A DNA stretch of 64,000 bases from Mortierella sp. BCC40632. Lineage: Eukaryota > Mortierellomycota > Mortierellomycetes > Mortierellales > Mortierellaceae. Below are positions 11,954 through 27,333 of the stretch, piece after piece. A model generated the notes under the pieces. It had not been told where the DNA came from and did not search any database. It saw nothing but the letters and a program-made list of their open reading frames with translations. The translations under genes were made by a program, and so were the position numbers. The number at the start of each line of letters is the position of its first letter. The stretch's first letter is position 1. The stretch is taken from the NCBI GenBank assembly GCA_011634665.1, contig WAEK01000013.1:1038501-1102500 (forward strand), given 5' to 3'.

Positions 11954-13491
11954 GGTGGGGTAAAGGATGGGGCAGAGGCAAGACGGGGGATGAGAAGAGT
12001 AGAAAGTGGTTCACGTCGTGTATTGCCGCGGAGAGCTAACGTGGGCGGGAGAGCTCCACGTGATGTATTTCAGGAACGATCCAAAGTTCATTACGCGATG
12101 GATCTTCCGAGTTAAAAGGTGGACCTAGGTTTAGGGGACTCTGTATCACTCACAAAAAGGATTCCATTCAGGAACACGCTGTCTCATTCTCATTCGAGTT
12201 TTTTAAAAAAAAAAAAAAAAAAAGGCTTGTTGTTACGCCCTGGTCTGCAGAGGACTGTCCCGGGACTCGCATGGGTAGAGAGGAGCTTGTGGTAAGATCC
12301 TGCGATTAACTGGCGTTGATGCAGTTGGAACGGAGGCAAAGCCTCACAAGTGAGAGAAAGGAGGTTGGGTGCCCCTACAATTGCGATTGCCTCCGCCGAG
12401 TGGGCATCTCGAGGCTCGATAGGGTACCCACAGTGTATGTGAAAGACTTTCCTCCTCGGCGTTCTTAAAGGTAGATTTGGTGGTAGCCTATAACTTTGTT
12501 CTAGTAAAGCTCGGTCTCCAGAAGCACCACAGCCGCTCAAAGTTATTTCACATTTTTTGCGAGCCCCTCGAAGCTAGAGATGGTTCAAATTCTCTCTTGT
12601 GGAGTAGTGAGTTCACCGAATAATTACTGAGAGAGTGTCTGGTCTGATTTTCCTGTTCGCGACACATTGAAGATGGCGTTAAGATTCACGCCTCTTACCC
12701 TCTTACTCCATTTGGACAGGGGCAAGAGGTATCTAACAGTCGGCATCCAACGAATTGTTCTCTCTTCAAGGACCTTCACGCTTTTAGGAGGTCCATAATT
12801 GCAGAAGATCGACAGACACGACGTACAGGTTCGATCCTCGCTCTGACGTGTCGAGAAGATGGTGTGTGTCGTTCGCATTTTAGATAGTCAAGTAAAGATC
12901 GACTGAACACAGCCGCGGTCAACAAGATCATCGGGAGGGATGTTGTTTACTTGACTATGGACCAAAAAAACTAGAGAGCGACTGATGTGGCGCCATACTT
13001 GCAGGCAGGCGCAGTCTTGGAGCTCTTTTCTCAAACTTGGTTTTTTGTACCTCATTAAAATTACCGATACGTCTCTTGACATACACTGGTCCTACCTCTG
13101 ATTCACAGGGCTACGCTTTTCTTTTTTCAGTGTATCGAATCTACCTCCTAGGAGAATGTAAATTTCTTTCCTTAGACTATTTATACCATCATTGGCGGCA
13201 ACGCGTCATTGTTCGATTGTTGCCCATCCATTTGCTTTGTATCCGTATTTTGTTGAGGCGAAAATTGGTCTAGCTGTAATTTTGACCATCTAACCCTCTT
13301 TTGCTTCTTGACTTCATTAACGCTAATACTGACTGGACACAGCATACTCCAAAAAAAGAGTCCTCAGTTCTCCCACGATCTTGCACCATTTTTTCATGTG
13401 TCCTCTCTTCCCAATCTCTCAACTTCCACACGCTTATGGATTGCAAAAGTGTGTTTATTGGATGTGGGTATGATACAAATTTGAACCACGC
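11954..13491. other. intergenic region, possible structured RNA
   Basis: 1.5 kb between the BCS1-like gene and the CipC-like gene (same strand). No protein gene recognised. A 320-bp stretch at 12218-12545, read on the minus strand, ends in a long T run and carries a GAGGAAAGTC motif; see the findings. The rest shows no clear structure. Confidence 0.5.
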
Positions 13492-16060
13492 TTAGACGGC
13501 GGGTGCAGCTCCAGGCTCTGCATGTGCAAAGCCATTGACCTTCTTCTCTTCCTTCTCCTTCTCCTCCTTCTTGTCTTCCTTGACTTCCTTATCAAGACCC
13601 TTGAGTGTCTGGCTGATCGAAGTCACTTCCTCATAGTAATCCGAGTCAGAGAACGAGTCCGAGTCACCCTCGTCCTCTTCGTCCTCATCGTCTTCCTCAT
13701 CCGTGCTCTCTACCACTTCGCCGGCTTCCCTGCGGCGTGCCTTCTCTTCCTTGGCCTTCTCCTCCTTGGCCTGCTCCTTCGACTTCTTCTTGTTCCTACG
13801 CTCCTTGCGCTCCATCTTCTTCTTAGACAGAGCCTCACGTTCACGGCGAAGCTCCTCCAGGAACTCGGGAATCTTGTCCAGGATGGTCTCGGGCTCGTCG
13901 CGATGGAGCATAAAGAAGCCCTGGAGTTGAGCGGTCGTGATGGTATCCTTGTAAGAAAGCTTGGTGGTGATTTCATCTGCAAGTCGATGAATCATCTTGT
14001 CAAATTCTTCCTTTCGTCCTTGACCCTTCAGCTGAGACTCCTTCTGAGCAGCTGCCACTGCTGGAGAGACGGGAACAACAGAGTCGTTACCAGTCTTTCG
14101 TGTAAGCGATTGGCGGTTCACAGGTTCGTTCATAGCCAATCCCGTCTCAGATGAACGGCTGAGGAAAAACTTGAGGAACATGCCCCGGATCTGATGTTCG
14201 TCCGCGTAATCAAAGAGGAGCTTGCGATCACAACGACCGGGTCGAATCAATGCAGGTGCCAGCTTACGGATATGGTTCGTAGTCATGAAAACGACACTGC
14301 CTTCTTGAGCCGTAATACCATCCAGGGCATTCAAGATACCAGAAAGCGTGACGTTGTTGCTACCACCCTGAGCCTTGCCTGCCTTGCGTTTCACCAGAGC
14401 AGCATCCACGTCTTCCATGAGAAGAATGCTGTTTCGAGGAGCGTTGTTAAGAAGCTGATCCAACTGCTGATCATTCAGTCCAGAGATACCAAGATTGACA
14501 ATGCACACCGACATATCCAGATGTCCTGCGAGAGCAATAATAAACGAGGTCTTTCCGGTTCCTGGAGGTCCATGAAGCAAATAGCCGCGTCGATATGGGA
14601 CACCACGATCATGGTACCACTGAGAAGAGTTACGGAAAGTTGTGATATCTAACGTGTAATTGAGCCAAAACAGAGCAATGGTATCAGTCTCAAGAGTCTA
14701 GGGCAAATACGGTCGATCAGGTATAGAGTAGTTTGCTGATTTTTGTTCTTAAGTACCTTCGAGCAGCTGCTCCTTGAGTCCTTCAGCAAGGATAACAGAG
14801 TGGAAAGCGCGGGGTACCCTTGTAGAGGAGTTGGACCAGTACGAGTCGTAGGGCTGCGTAGTATAGATCGTGGTCTTGCCCTGCTTCTTCTTATAGGACT
14901 CTTCCATTGCATCCTAAAGCGCCCAGAGAGAAAATTGGTCCCGGTCAGTTACCAATCAAGTTTTTCTGGGAACGCCATTTTGATTATCACGAGAGCCCTT
15001 TCTTGTGTCCCCTATTGAGGCCCTTCTCATTCCCGACCTCCCTCTCCCACTGACTGCGCTAACCTATCGTTGTACTTCTTGACCCCCTTGGACACCTGAG
15101 CGGCCTCATTCTCTTTTTATCTCTCTCTCTCTCTCTCTTTCCCCTCTCTTTTCTCGCTTCTTCCACTTCCCATCTGAGCGATAGGGAATGTCACTTACGA
15201 GAACAATTGTCTTGAGACGAGACATATCCCAGCCAAAAGTTGAGATGGTCAGGCACTGCTTTTTCTGGATCGAGGCCAAAAGTCGAGACTGCTCCGAATC
15301 CGCATTGGCAGCCTGCTCGGGCCGCTCACGCGAGACATTGATTTTATAGCCCTTGTGGTAAAGAACGTGTCGGCCTTTGCCTGGTACGAACACCAACCGT
15401 GGACGTTCGTCTCCGCGAGTCGAGTTATTGTAGTAGTTTTGTTCCTGTTCATCATCCCATGTTGCCTTGACGGTCAAATGTCGGACCGAGGTCGTCAAGG
15501 GCCGATCTGCAACCCAATCTAAAATGTATTGCAAGCCAATCCGTGTTACAATGCAAGTTCAAGTCAAAACCTTAGTTGAGCAAAAGAAGGAGAAAGGGAG
15601 GAGGGGAGGAGGGGGGAGGAGGAGGAGGAATGACGATTCCTGTTGAGAGTTGAAAGCTTACCAGAGAGCCAGCGATAACAGTCGTCACCTTCCTCAACCT
15701 CAACAGAGACATAGAACCAAGAGACCACCTCGTAGTAGTATTGGATGGCAAGATCCCTGAAGAAGGTGTAGAAACTACCAAGGATCATCAAGAAGAAACC
15801 TGCCGAGAGCACGTCGTTGCCCATGACTAGAAAGAAAGAAAAAGAGCAAAGAGGTCACAAACCAGATTAGCTTTGATGAAAGGAAAATGAAGATCCATGA
15901 ACAAGTGATGAGCTTGGAAGGGAAACGTACTGGACTTGACGACTCGGATAGCGGCTGGCGAGAGTGTGGCCTCAAGGCCATTTCCGGCCTGGATGACATG
16001 GTCAAAAACAGCAGCGGTGTTGTTGAGGATCGAGCCCGTCTTTGTCACGAGCCACTCCAT
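13492..16060 (-). CDS. BCS1-like AAA ATPase
   Basis: Five exons on the minus strand: 15931-16060, 15662-15826, 15199-15518, 14757-14913, 13492-14648; 642 residues, every junction in frame. An N-terminal hydrophobic segment (about residues 48-66, SAGFFLMILGSFYTFF) precedes the BCS1_N domain (WLSDWVADRPLTTSVRHLTV, LVFVPGKGRHVLYHKGY). The AAA module follows: RGYLLHGPPGTGKTSF (Walker A, about 278), SILLMEDVDA (Walker B, about 331), FMTTNHIRKLAPALIRPGRC (sensor/arginine finger region). Bcs1 proteins sit in the mitochondrial inner membrane and translocate the folded Rieske protein into complex III. Fungi carry several paralogues, and the long acidic/Lys-rich C-terminal tail (residues about 540-642) is not typical of the essential Bcs1, so this is more likely a paralogue of unknown substrate. 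Confidence 0.9.
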
Positions 16061-17107
16061 GGTTAGGCAGGCGCGGATTCGACCGTGGAAGAAGTGGGAG
16101 CTGAGAGAGGAGAGAAGGAGAAGAGGATCGGAGAATGAGGGGAAGAGGGGAATGGACAGGAGCAGAGACAACGAGAAGTGGAAGGAAAGAGTGGAACTGT
16201 GTCCTACTTTTTATAGGGCAGTGGCGTAGCTACTCAGCAGGGCGCCCGTGACTGACTGCGGTCATTGCCCAAGCCAAGACTAGGTCCAAAACAGCAAACT
16301 CAGAGGTCGAACAAGTGACTGGCTGCTCTGGAAATATGCTGAGCTGAGTGAGCCTGCGCCCACATCATGCACTTCGACATTACACACAAGCACTACATAA
16401 GGTGCGTCTAGACATTTTGGGTTGCCTGCGTCAATATCGCTTGACTCCTGCGCCACCGCAGAAAGAGCGATGGGTGCTTTGCCAAGGAAAATCCAGGAGC
16501 CGAATCCAGGACCTCTGTCTCATTGCTCCCATCCCCTCTTTTCATTCAGACAGCGTGGTAACCGCTGTGCCTTCGCGGTACTTCGCTGTCTCCAAAAGCA
16601 TCAAAGGGAAGCAAGTGAAAAGAGAGAAAATCCTCTGACCTCACCCCTCAGTCGTGCTCTGGACCCGAGGCGCATTTGTGGCTGCAATTAGGGCTCTGCT
16701 ACCAAATACCAAGTCCCCGATGGTGGCAAAATACACAACCCATTTACAGTTGATCTTCCCCTGTCTAAAGTTTTAGCGGATGATCTCCATCCCGTAACGT
16801 TGCACAGGCCGCTGGCTGTTCCTTTGGGCGCCCTCCCCTCCTCACCAACCTTCTCACCAACCTTCTCAATTTTTCACTCTATTCACTCTATTTACTCATG
16901 CGCTAATACACTCATACATTCATACACTCATACATAATCTGCCCGCTCCAGGTATGGGGTCTGGACACACAAGAACCGTCTGTATTTTAGGTGCCGCAGC
17001 GAGATAAAGATAGATGAGAGATAGTGATGACAATACTGCTTATGAGTTCGAGTTTCTTGATCCGGATTGACCTCCTTCTACGCCAGTCATAATTCTCCCC
17101 TGAGAGG
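16061..17107. other. intergenic spacer
   Basis: About 1 kb between the BCS1-like promoter and the 3' end of the chitin synthase gene. It contains short imperfect repeats of CTCATACATTCATACACT type at about 16900-16935. No gene seen. Confidence 0.6.
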
Positions 17108-20100
17108 CTATGCGTTTGTGTTCTCGAGCAACCGCTCAATGACCTCGTTAATGTACTCCTTGCGCTGGGTCAAATCCACACCAAAAAAGGTCATCAGTCT
17201 TTCTCGCACTAGAGATTCATATACAAGATGGAGAGTTGATCAGTAAATATCCTTTGCGTAGACTCCTAGTAGTCATTGTACCCAAACCATTCCCAATGCT
17301 CCCTGTCTCTTCTGTCTGCCTTACCTTGTTTCTTGGTGATACTCATTAGGTCTGATGTTGCGAGGACGTTCTGAATCTCATTGGCGATCTGCTCGTTCGT
17401 TGGTTGGTCACCACCATTTAGATTAATTCCCATCGCCCCCATACCTGGGCCCAAGCCAGCACTGGCCGATGATGCCTGGCGGATGTGGTGCGACTGGAAT
17501 CCTACATCATAAGGTGCCCCTACCACAGATCCCCCTCCACGTTGGGACCCACCTCCAAGTCCTCCTCCTCTTACAGAGGCTGCAATCGAGTCACCATATC
17601 CGATCACACTTCCACCGCCACCTCCGACTAATCCAACAACAGATCCGTTGTTCATTGCCATGTTGATAGCTCGAGGCTGCTGCACATACTGCATCGCTGC
17701 CTGTTGTTGTGGATCCAGGTCAGTACTCGAGTCTTGATAGTGGTGGCCGTATGGGTGATGACCATAAACTGACTGTGGTCCAACACCCATACCTGGACTG
17801 GCAGTGCCTCTTGCACCCCGGCCTACGCTAATAATCGATCTTGGCATAGATGAGATCGAAGCCCTCCGAAGATCCTCCTCAAGACCAAAAGACGATTTCG
17901 ACGCTTGGTTGCGATGGTATCGCTGTTGCTGGTGTTGCTGGAGTAGAGTGGGCTCTCGGTGATAGTACTCGGGCCCTCCTACGAGATCTTCTTGAGAGGC
18001 CGACAGTGCTGGATACTGAGGTAGGCTCAGAGCTGATGATCCACCATGCACCGACCCACCAATGGCAGACCTGGGTGACGCAGAGACTCCCAGCATGGAG
18101 CCTCCACCTATTGCCAAGCCTCCGCCCATCCCTCCGGCCCCTGCAGACTCTGAGATCCTTGTATGGAACGATGCCTCGGTGCCTTTGCTCTCGTGGCTGT
18201 TGACAGAGTCAATCTCCCACATTTCCTGTTCATAAACACTCCATTTCTTCATCGGGATCATCTTTTCATCAAATGGCTCCTCGTCATCTCCGAGAATGAC
18301 AACCTTTTTAGCGTTGGCACCTTCACCGACGACCATACGAGTATTACCCCATGAAAAGTCATCAAAGTGCCAGAACGAGTACACAGGAATAAAGAACGAG
18401 AATAGTGGAATTGCAAGGATATAGATGAACATCCAACCGATATGTTGCCATTGCCGCTTGATGATAAAGATGAGCGCCTGCAGACCGTAAACAGCTCCAA
18501 GGAGAATAAGCGAGATTTGAGGAAGCGTTTCCATTCCTGTGGCGACAATTACGATCAGGTAAATCAAGTAGACGACAGAAGCTGGCAATGTCAGGGTACC
18601 GAACAAGTCCAGGAATACCACAAACCGCATGGAGAAACAACAGAAACCACACATCTCTGGCAAGAACATAAGCTCGGCCAAGTTGTGGATGGTCGAGTTA
18701 ATCCATCTTCGACGCTGAGACAAGAGAACACTCCAGCGGTCGGGTGCGACAGTCCTGCAGGTTGCGTCGGGTGTGAAAGTCATCTTGTACTGTGGGAAGT
18801 GCTTCATCATTAATGTTGTCAGATATCGGTCCTCACCCAACGACAAAAGATTCTTTTTGTGCAGGGTATCAACTTGGTTGTCGGAGTACTCTTCAATAAC
18901 CTTGCTTGAGATAATCAACGGAATGTTCTTCACAGGCGTCCGCACACGGTACATACAGAAACAGCCGGGCAAACATGTAACTGATCCAAAGAGCGATTCG
19001 AAGGCCTTTGCGAGATGATGCGAAATGTAGTACTCGTAAACTTGAATCATGGTTGTCCAACTGTTCTCCTCGTTGCCAAGCTGAGTCTCTCCACAGAGTC
19101 CAATGATCTTGCCATCATGAATCATACAGCTCACCAAGCGGTTCAGGGCATCTGGCATCACCTCTGTATCAGCGTCGACCTGCAGAATGTATTCGTAATA
19201 GCTGGGGTCCACACCAATGACGTTTTTCATTTGATGGTAGATTTCGAGCTCCAGTGGACACATTGGCGCATCGAAGTGGACCTTGTTCAAGAACTTCATC
19301 AAGATCACCTGGGAATCACGCTTGCCGCGGTTACCAGGGCGTGACCTCTCACTGGGTTTACCGACTTTGGCCACAACGATATAAGGTACGACATGGCCCT
19401 CGTACTCATACAAGCCCGAGTAGATCTTGCCCATGTTCAGCTGCTTGGAACCATCACCAATACTCTTGAATGCCAAAGGCTCCGGATCAAGCGAAGGATC
19501 AGCACCCAAAAGATTCAACACAATTCTAGGCGTCGGGAGTTCGTTTCCACTTCCAATGATCATTCCGTCCGCTATAATGAATAGGAGCTTTCTCTTGTCA
19601 TCGTATCGCAGGGCTGTGATAGAGTCGATGGTCTTTCGGAGCGAATCTTCGTCTTCAGTGTAACAGGGGATCTGGACAATCACAAACTTGTCGTGCTCTT
19701 CAGGGACACGAACCGATCCTAGCTGAAGGGCTGCCAAAAACTTGATTCCGATCACCGAGACGAGGACGATGGATGTACTAAGAAGCATGTAGTTGGTGAA
19801 CTGGCACTGGAAGGACTTGCGATAATCGACCTTGCCCACATAGAACGCCTGGTCAAGACAGCTCTTTGTCAATAGACGCTTCTGAGAATCCAAGGGAAGC
19901 TTCTTCCAGATGGCTGAAACATCCTCTCCGTTGTGAATAAAGGCCATATCCTCGACTGACTTGTCTAGGAAGTGAATGGAAGGAATGCCGGCACCCTGTG
20001 GCCCCGTGTTACCTGGAGCCTTGAGTGTGTTGTAATAGCCTGTCAGGTCATAGACTCCTCCGTCCAGAACAAACCACTTGCGGCTGGAATCTGCCTGGAT

Positions 20101-23100
20101 ATCTGCCATTTCGAATGCCAGGTCACCTTTTTTCATCGGCAACAGGCGTGGGAGAGCGACTCTCCAATACCATTGACCCTGGTTATTCTGTGGAGCCCAT
20201 CCAATAGTTGGGTCGGATGTTGGAGGTCCATGAACCTGAGCGCCAATGACAGTGGTGTTCTGGGCCAGACTGAAAGAGGGGCTTGAGACTAGTCCGTAGC
20301 AGGCAACGTTCATCTGCAGCGGGAAATACTCAGTCACATCTGTACCAGCAAATGGGAGCATGTAGGCCGTGTCCGAAGGATAGGATGCATGACCATTGGA
20401 ATGGTCGCTCTTGGCAAACTTGGTAATGTCGTAGACTTTGCCACGCAACGAGATAAAAAAATCATCTGGTGCAGAATGGTAACCGACTTCCTTGGATGAA
20501 AAAAGATGTTCTGCACCTGGACACATGAGTTTTCCAAAGCCTGTGATCACAAAGATGATAATGGCAGACATAAAAAAGATAATACAGCACAAGGCGACCT
20601 TCTCGCGCCATGCCATCCGGATATCGTCGCGTTTCATCTTGCCACAGGAGGAAAGCATAAACGATGGAATCCACCAGGTCATGCACCATGTGAAGAACAC
20701 CCATAGTTTGCGTGCACGTGTGGTTGGCAAGACCTCAACCGGCTCCGGTTGCTTTTTCTTTTCTGAAAGTGGACTCTGACCCTTGCCTCCAGTAATGCCG
20801 GCTCCACTTTTGCGCTTTTCTCCCTTGCCCAAGTCGTGTCCTGCATCGTTAGATCCAGGACCATCAGCAGAGGCCCCTTTTCCTCCGTCCTTTCCCCCTT
20901 TAGTACCTCCACGCTTGAGTTCTGGTTTGGTGGTTAAAGTAGCTAGTCCGTAGTCACTCATCATGTCGTCATCCTTTTCACCCGAGTCAGAGAAGATATC
21001 ATCTTCCAGCGCATCGGCCTCAGACGCCATGTCATCAGCGGTTCGTCCCATGGTCAGCGTCAGTAATCGCTCGGTGCTTCCGTACTTGCTAAAGTCTTCG
21101 CTGAGAGCAAGGTCGGCTTCACTACCACCGGCGCCTAATCCGCCTTCGGCTGCCTCAAGAGCCCGGGCTCGAGCCCGAGCTACGGCTTCCTCTGCTGCCG
21201 CTGCTGCTTCTGCCAACTCTCGCTTCTGTCTCAGACGTTCATCCTTCTCAGCTGATCTCAGATCGTCCTCGAGTTCTTTCCAGACATCCTCTGCCATCCA
21301 AACACAAGTGTTTCCAAGTGTAATCTTGACATCTCCCTCTCCATCAGGAGAGCTCCATCCTCGGCCTTGAATGTTGACTACCTCGAGACATTGGCCCTTA
21401 TCTGTCTTTGTGCTCCTGTCCAGATTCAAACTGGACAAGGTGGTCGTCTTTTCGTACCGCTTCAAGAACTCATCGAAGGGATAAGCCATCGTGAATTCCG
21501 TCCGCTTGCGGTGAGCAATATCAGGAAGAAGATAGGCATTGACTTGTGCGCGCAGCTTCTTAGTATCCAGTGTAAAGTTGGATTGAGTATCGTTGGGCTT
21601 TAGACAGATCATGTTCCAAAGCATGGTCTCATCCATTGTCTGGATAAGTTCCAAAACCGTCACATACACCTGGGACAGGACTGTGCTGACTGAAGGGCAG
21701 TCTTCTTCCTGCTCTCTTGCACGTATCATGGCCCCAAGGACATCTTGCGACTGTGCCTGGTCGGAAGCCCTCGTTCCGTAGAGACTCTTCCTGGCTGTAA
21801 GACCTGGATGTACACCATGACGGGAAGGTTGACGTCTTGGTCGGGTCTGCAATTGAGCCTTGACAATCGTCTTCTCAAACTTGGGATGTCTTTCGAGTGA
21901 CACTCCTCCAGCAGACTCTGTCGTGAAGAGATCCACAATAAACTTGTTGGCCGAGTTTCTCAGGAGGACAATAAAGTCAGGAGAGATCTGATCCAAGTTC
22001 TTGTCCAAAAAGTCATCAACTGAATACTCAACCTTGCCTGTGAAATGCTGGACAGCAAAATAATTGGAGGATGCTCGGTTGGTGGTGAAGACTGATTGAC
22101 TCTGGCTATCGCCTCGGAACTGGAGCGTTGCCTTGTGCAAACAATCAGCATCGGTTGCAGTGCCCTGACTATAGGCAGCACTCGAATCATCCATGATCCG
22201 GACCAATCCTCCCAAGCCCAAAGCGGATCCAATCCCTCCTCCAGTACCGCTGCTACTCTGTTGTTGGATACGCGCTGAATAGGGCATAGGCTTTGTGCCA
22301 GACACATTCCCTGACCCAGACATGGTAGAATGTGGCTGGTCATCCTTGTATCCCTTGCCCACCAAAAGCTGAAGGCAGCTGTTATCAAAGAGTGCATTTG
22401 AACTGACATGTGGGTTGTTCGAAGAGGTATTTGTGTTGACTCTTTGCATTGGCGGTGGCAGTTTGATACCATCCTTCACCTGCACTTGATTGAATCCGAC
22501 AGTGTCATCCAACATTCTCCTTCCTAGGAACCCATGGATCATTTCATTTGCAAAGTTGAGGGAGAAGTGCTCAAAGGAGGCAAGGTGGAGTGATGATGCG
22601 TTTGCAGTCTCTGACAATCCCGGCTGGTCAAGGATGGCAATAAAATTGGCAGGGTCGGAATGGCACAACGTTCGGTTGACCTGTTCTACCAAATATCCAA
22701 ACAATGCCGTGTAGAGTGCCCGTGCCAATGAATCCCGATGAGCTGCAGCTCCCTGAGCGTTGAGGACCACTGTACAAAGATCTCGGCGAATCAGCCTAGA
22801 TTTGTAGGTCAGAGCCTGAAGCAACTTGTCTAAAGGATTTGGGACAAAATTTGTTTTAGTGAAACCATTAAGCACTCCTTTAGCTTTCAAAAAAACATAC
22901 ACACGCACACACAACACAAACGATTGCCAAGACTCCATAAAGGTCATTAAGCTTACCACTGGGCACTCCTAAGATGTCTGCAATGAATTCCAGGACCTCG
23001 GGGTTTTTGACAATAGCTGCCTCTTGGAGCGAACCCTGCTTGCCAGCGTTGATAGGGTCTGAAAACTGCAGGTTGCCGATGTGCAGGATAGCTCCAAGGA

Positions 23101-24499
23101 GGCGCCAAATATGTTGCGTTTGGCGGGGTTTGAATCCACAACCGGCCATGGCACCTTTTAAATGTTCAAATCCAAGAGCATCGTCCATCACCATTCCTGC
23201 AACCATTGGCATTCCCGTGGGATTTTGTAGGTACGAGGAATTGGTTTGCGTAGAACCCATACCCATGTTCATACCCATTCCAAACCCCATCCCCATCCCC
23301 ATAAAGGAAGAACCTGCATGTCCGGAGTTGTCTTGACGTGCCCATTTTGTTTGACTGATATAAGCAAACGTCTCATGAAGACGAAGCTGAGATCTCTCTT
23401 GTTCTGAGAATGAGCTCGCTGAAGCATTGAGAAGGTAATAAAAGACATGGAACGTCCGTTCATCTTGAGGAACCTTGGTCAATCTGTTCGAGTTGAGCAT
23501 GTAGCACAGGGTCTTTGCACCAATGACACGACCACGCTCGTTAAACTAATAATAATAGTAGTAATAATATAAAAAAAAAAAAGATAGACAGACAGACAGA
23601 CAGGGATGATGTCGTTTTTTTTGTTGTTGTTGTTGTTGTTAGAAAAACCATCGTACTCAATCCACAACAAAGTTGCAATACTCAGAATTGGACATTGTAA
23701 AGAAACTCACCTGGATCTCAAGGAATTTCGAGAACAGACTTGCATTCGTGTTCTCTTTTGTGAAACAACATCCAAATGCATCCAGGACCTGCTGTGCCTG
23801 CTGGAGCTGAAGCGATGTACGCGCCTCCTTCTTTGTGTGTGAGGCCAGTCTACAGAGTTGAGACATGACATGGGTTGATCCTACCGACTTGCCAGACCCA
23901 GAGACTCCACTAGATTGTGGTCAGAATGACCAATATATAGAACCAGATGAAGTTTTCAGAGTCAGTAAAAGAGGGTTGGCTTTACCACAATCAACAACAA
24001 GGTATATCGTCTTCTGAACTTGCCTCACGACTAACGTCTGGTCCTGACCAGTGCGCCTAAGATGGAGGTAGATTTTTCCTGCAAGGTCAAAGGGATGAGG
24101 AGCAACCGTGCTGGACCCATGGACGCTGCTGTGTTGGCTATGTTGGTCGCCACTTCGGTCTTGTGGTCGATGGTGGTGATATTGCTGCGACTTGTACTTT
24201 GACTGCTGTTGTGAATGTCGTTGATGGTGGGGTCCATCGAAGGGAGCATGCAACGGTGGTCGCTCAGTTGACCCCTCGCCCACATTCCGATAACAATGGT
24301 CGGCATAAAACTCTGCGTGGGTATCATTGAGGATTGAAAGGACCTCATAAGGGTTCACAGCAACAAGTGTTGTGGCATTCACCCTCGTATATGGTAGTTT
24401 TTGCTTCCACCGCGAGGACAGGTTGTGAACGATTGCATCGTCTGAAGTTGATCCGAGGTGGGTAAGATCAGCGGACGTATAGTCAGACAGGAATGGCAT
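17108..24499 (-). CDS. chitin synthase with N-terminal myosin motor-like domain (class V/VII type)
   Basis: Five exons, minus strand: 24024-24499, 23711-23909, 22957-23545, 17325-22829, 17108-17208; 2,289 residues. Residues about 10-900 are a myosin motor-like domain: ADLTHLGSTSDD, P-loop SGVSGSGKS (about 160), FNERGRVIGAKTL, ERTFHVFYYLLNA, MLWNMICLKPN (about 828). TM segments at about 1130 and 1172 flank a cytochrome-b5-like region. The glycosyltransferase-2 catalytic core carries QVDADTEV (about 1642), LPGCFCMYR (1710), EDRYLTTLM (1755) and QRRRW (1793), all diagnostic of chitin synthase 2. Several TM helices follow, then a Gly/Ser-rich linker and a DEK_C domain split by the last intron (TKKQ then VRERLMTFFGVDL). 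It polymerises chitin from UDP-GlcNAc at the plasma membrane; the motor helps deliver it to the tip. The first intron is GC-AG. A 5' UTR intron (24503-24917) is possible. Confidence 0.93.

Positions 24500-27333
<2,834 letters not shown>

Noticed and set aside
12800..12860. GGTTCGATCC B-box-like word
   Set aside because: No matching A-box, no T-stem pairing and no tRNA fold around it.
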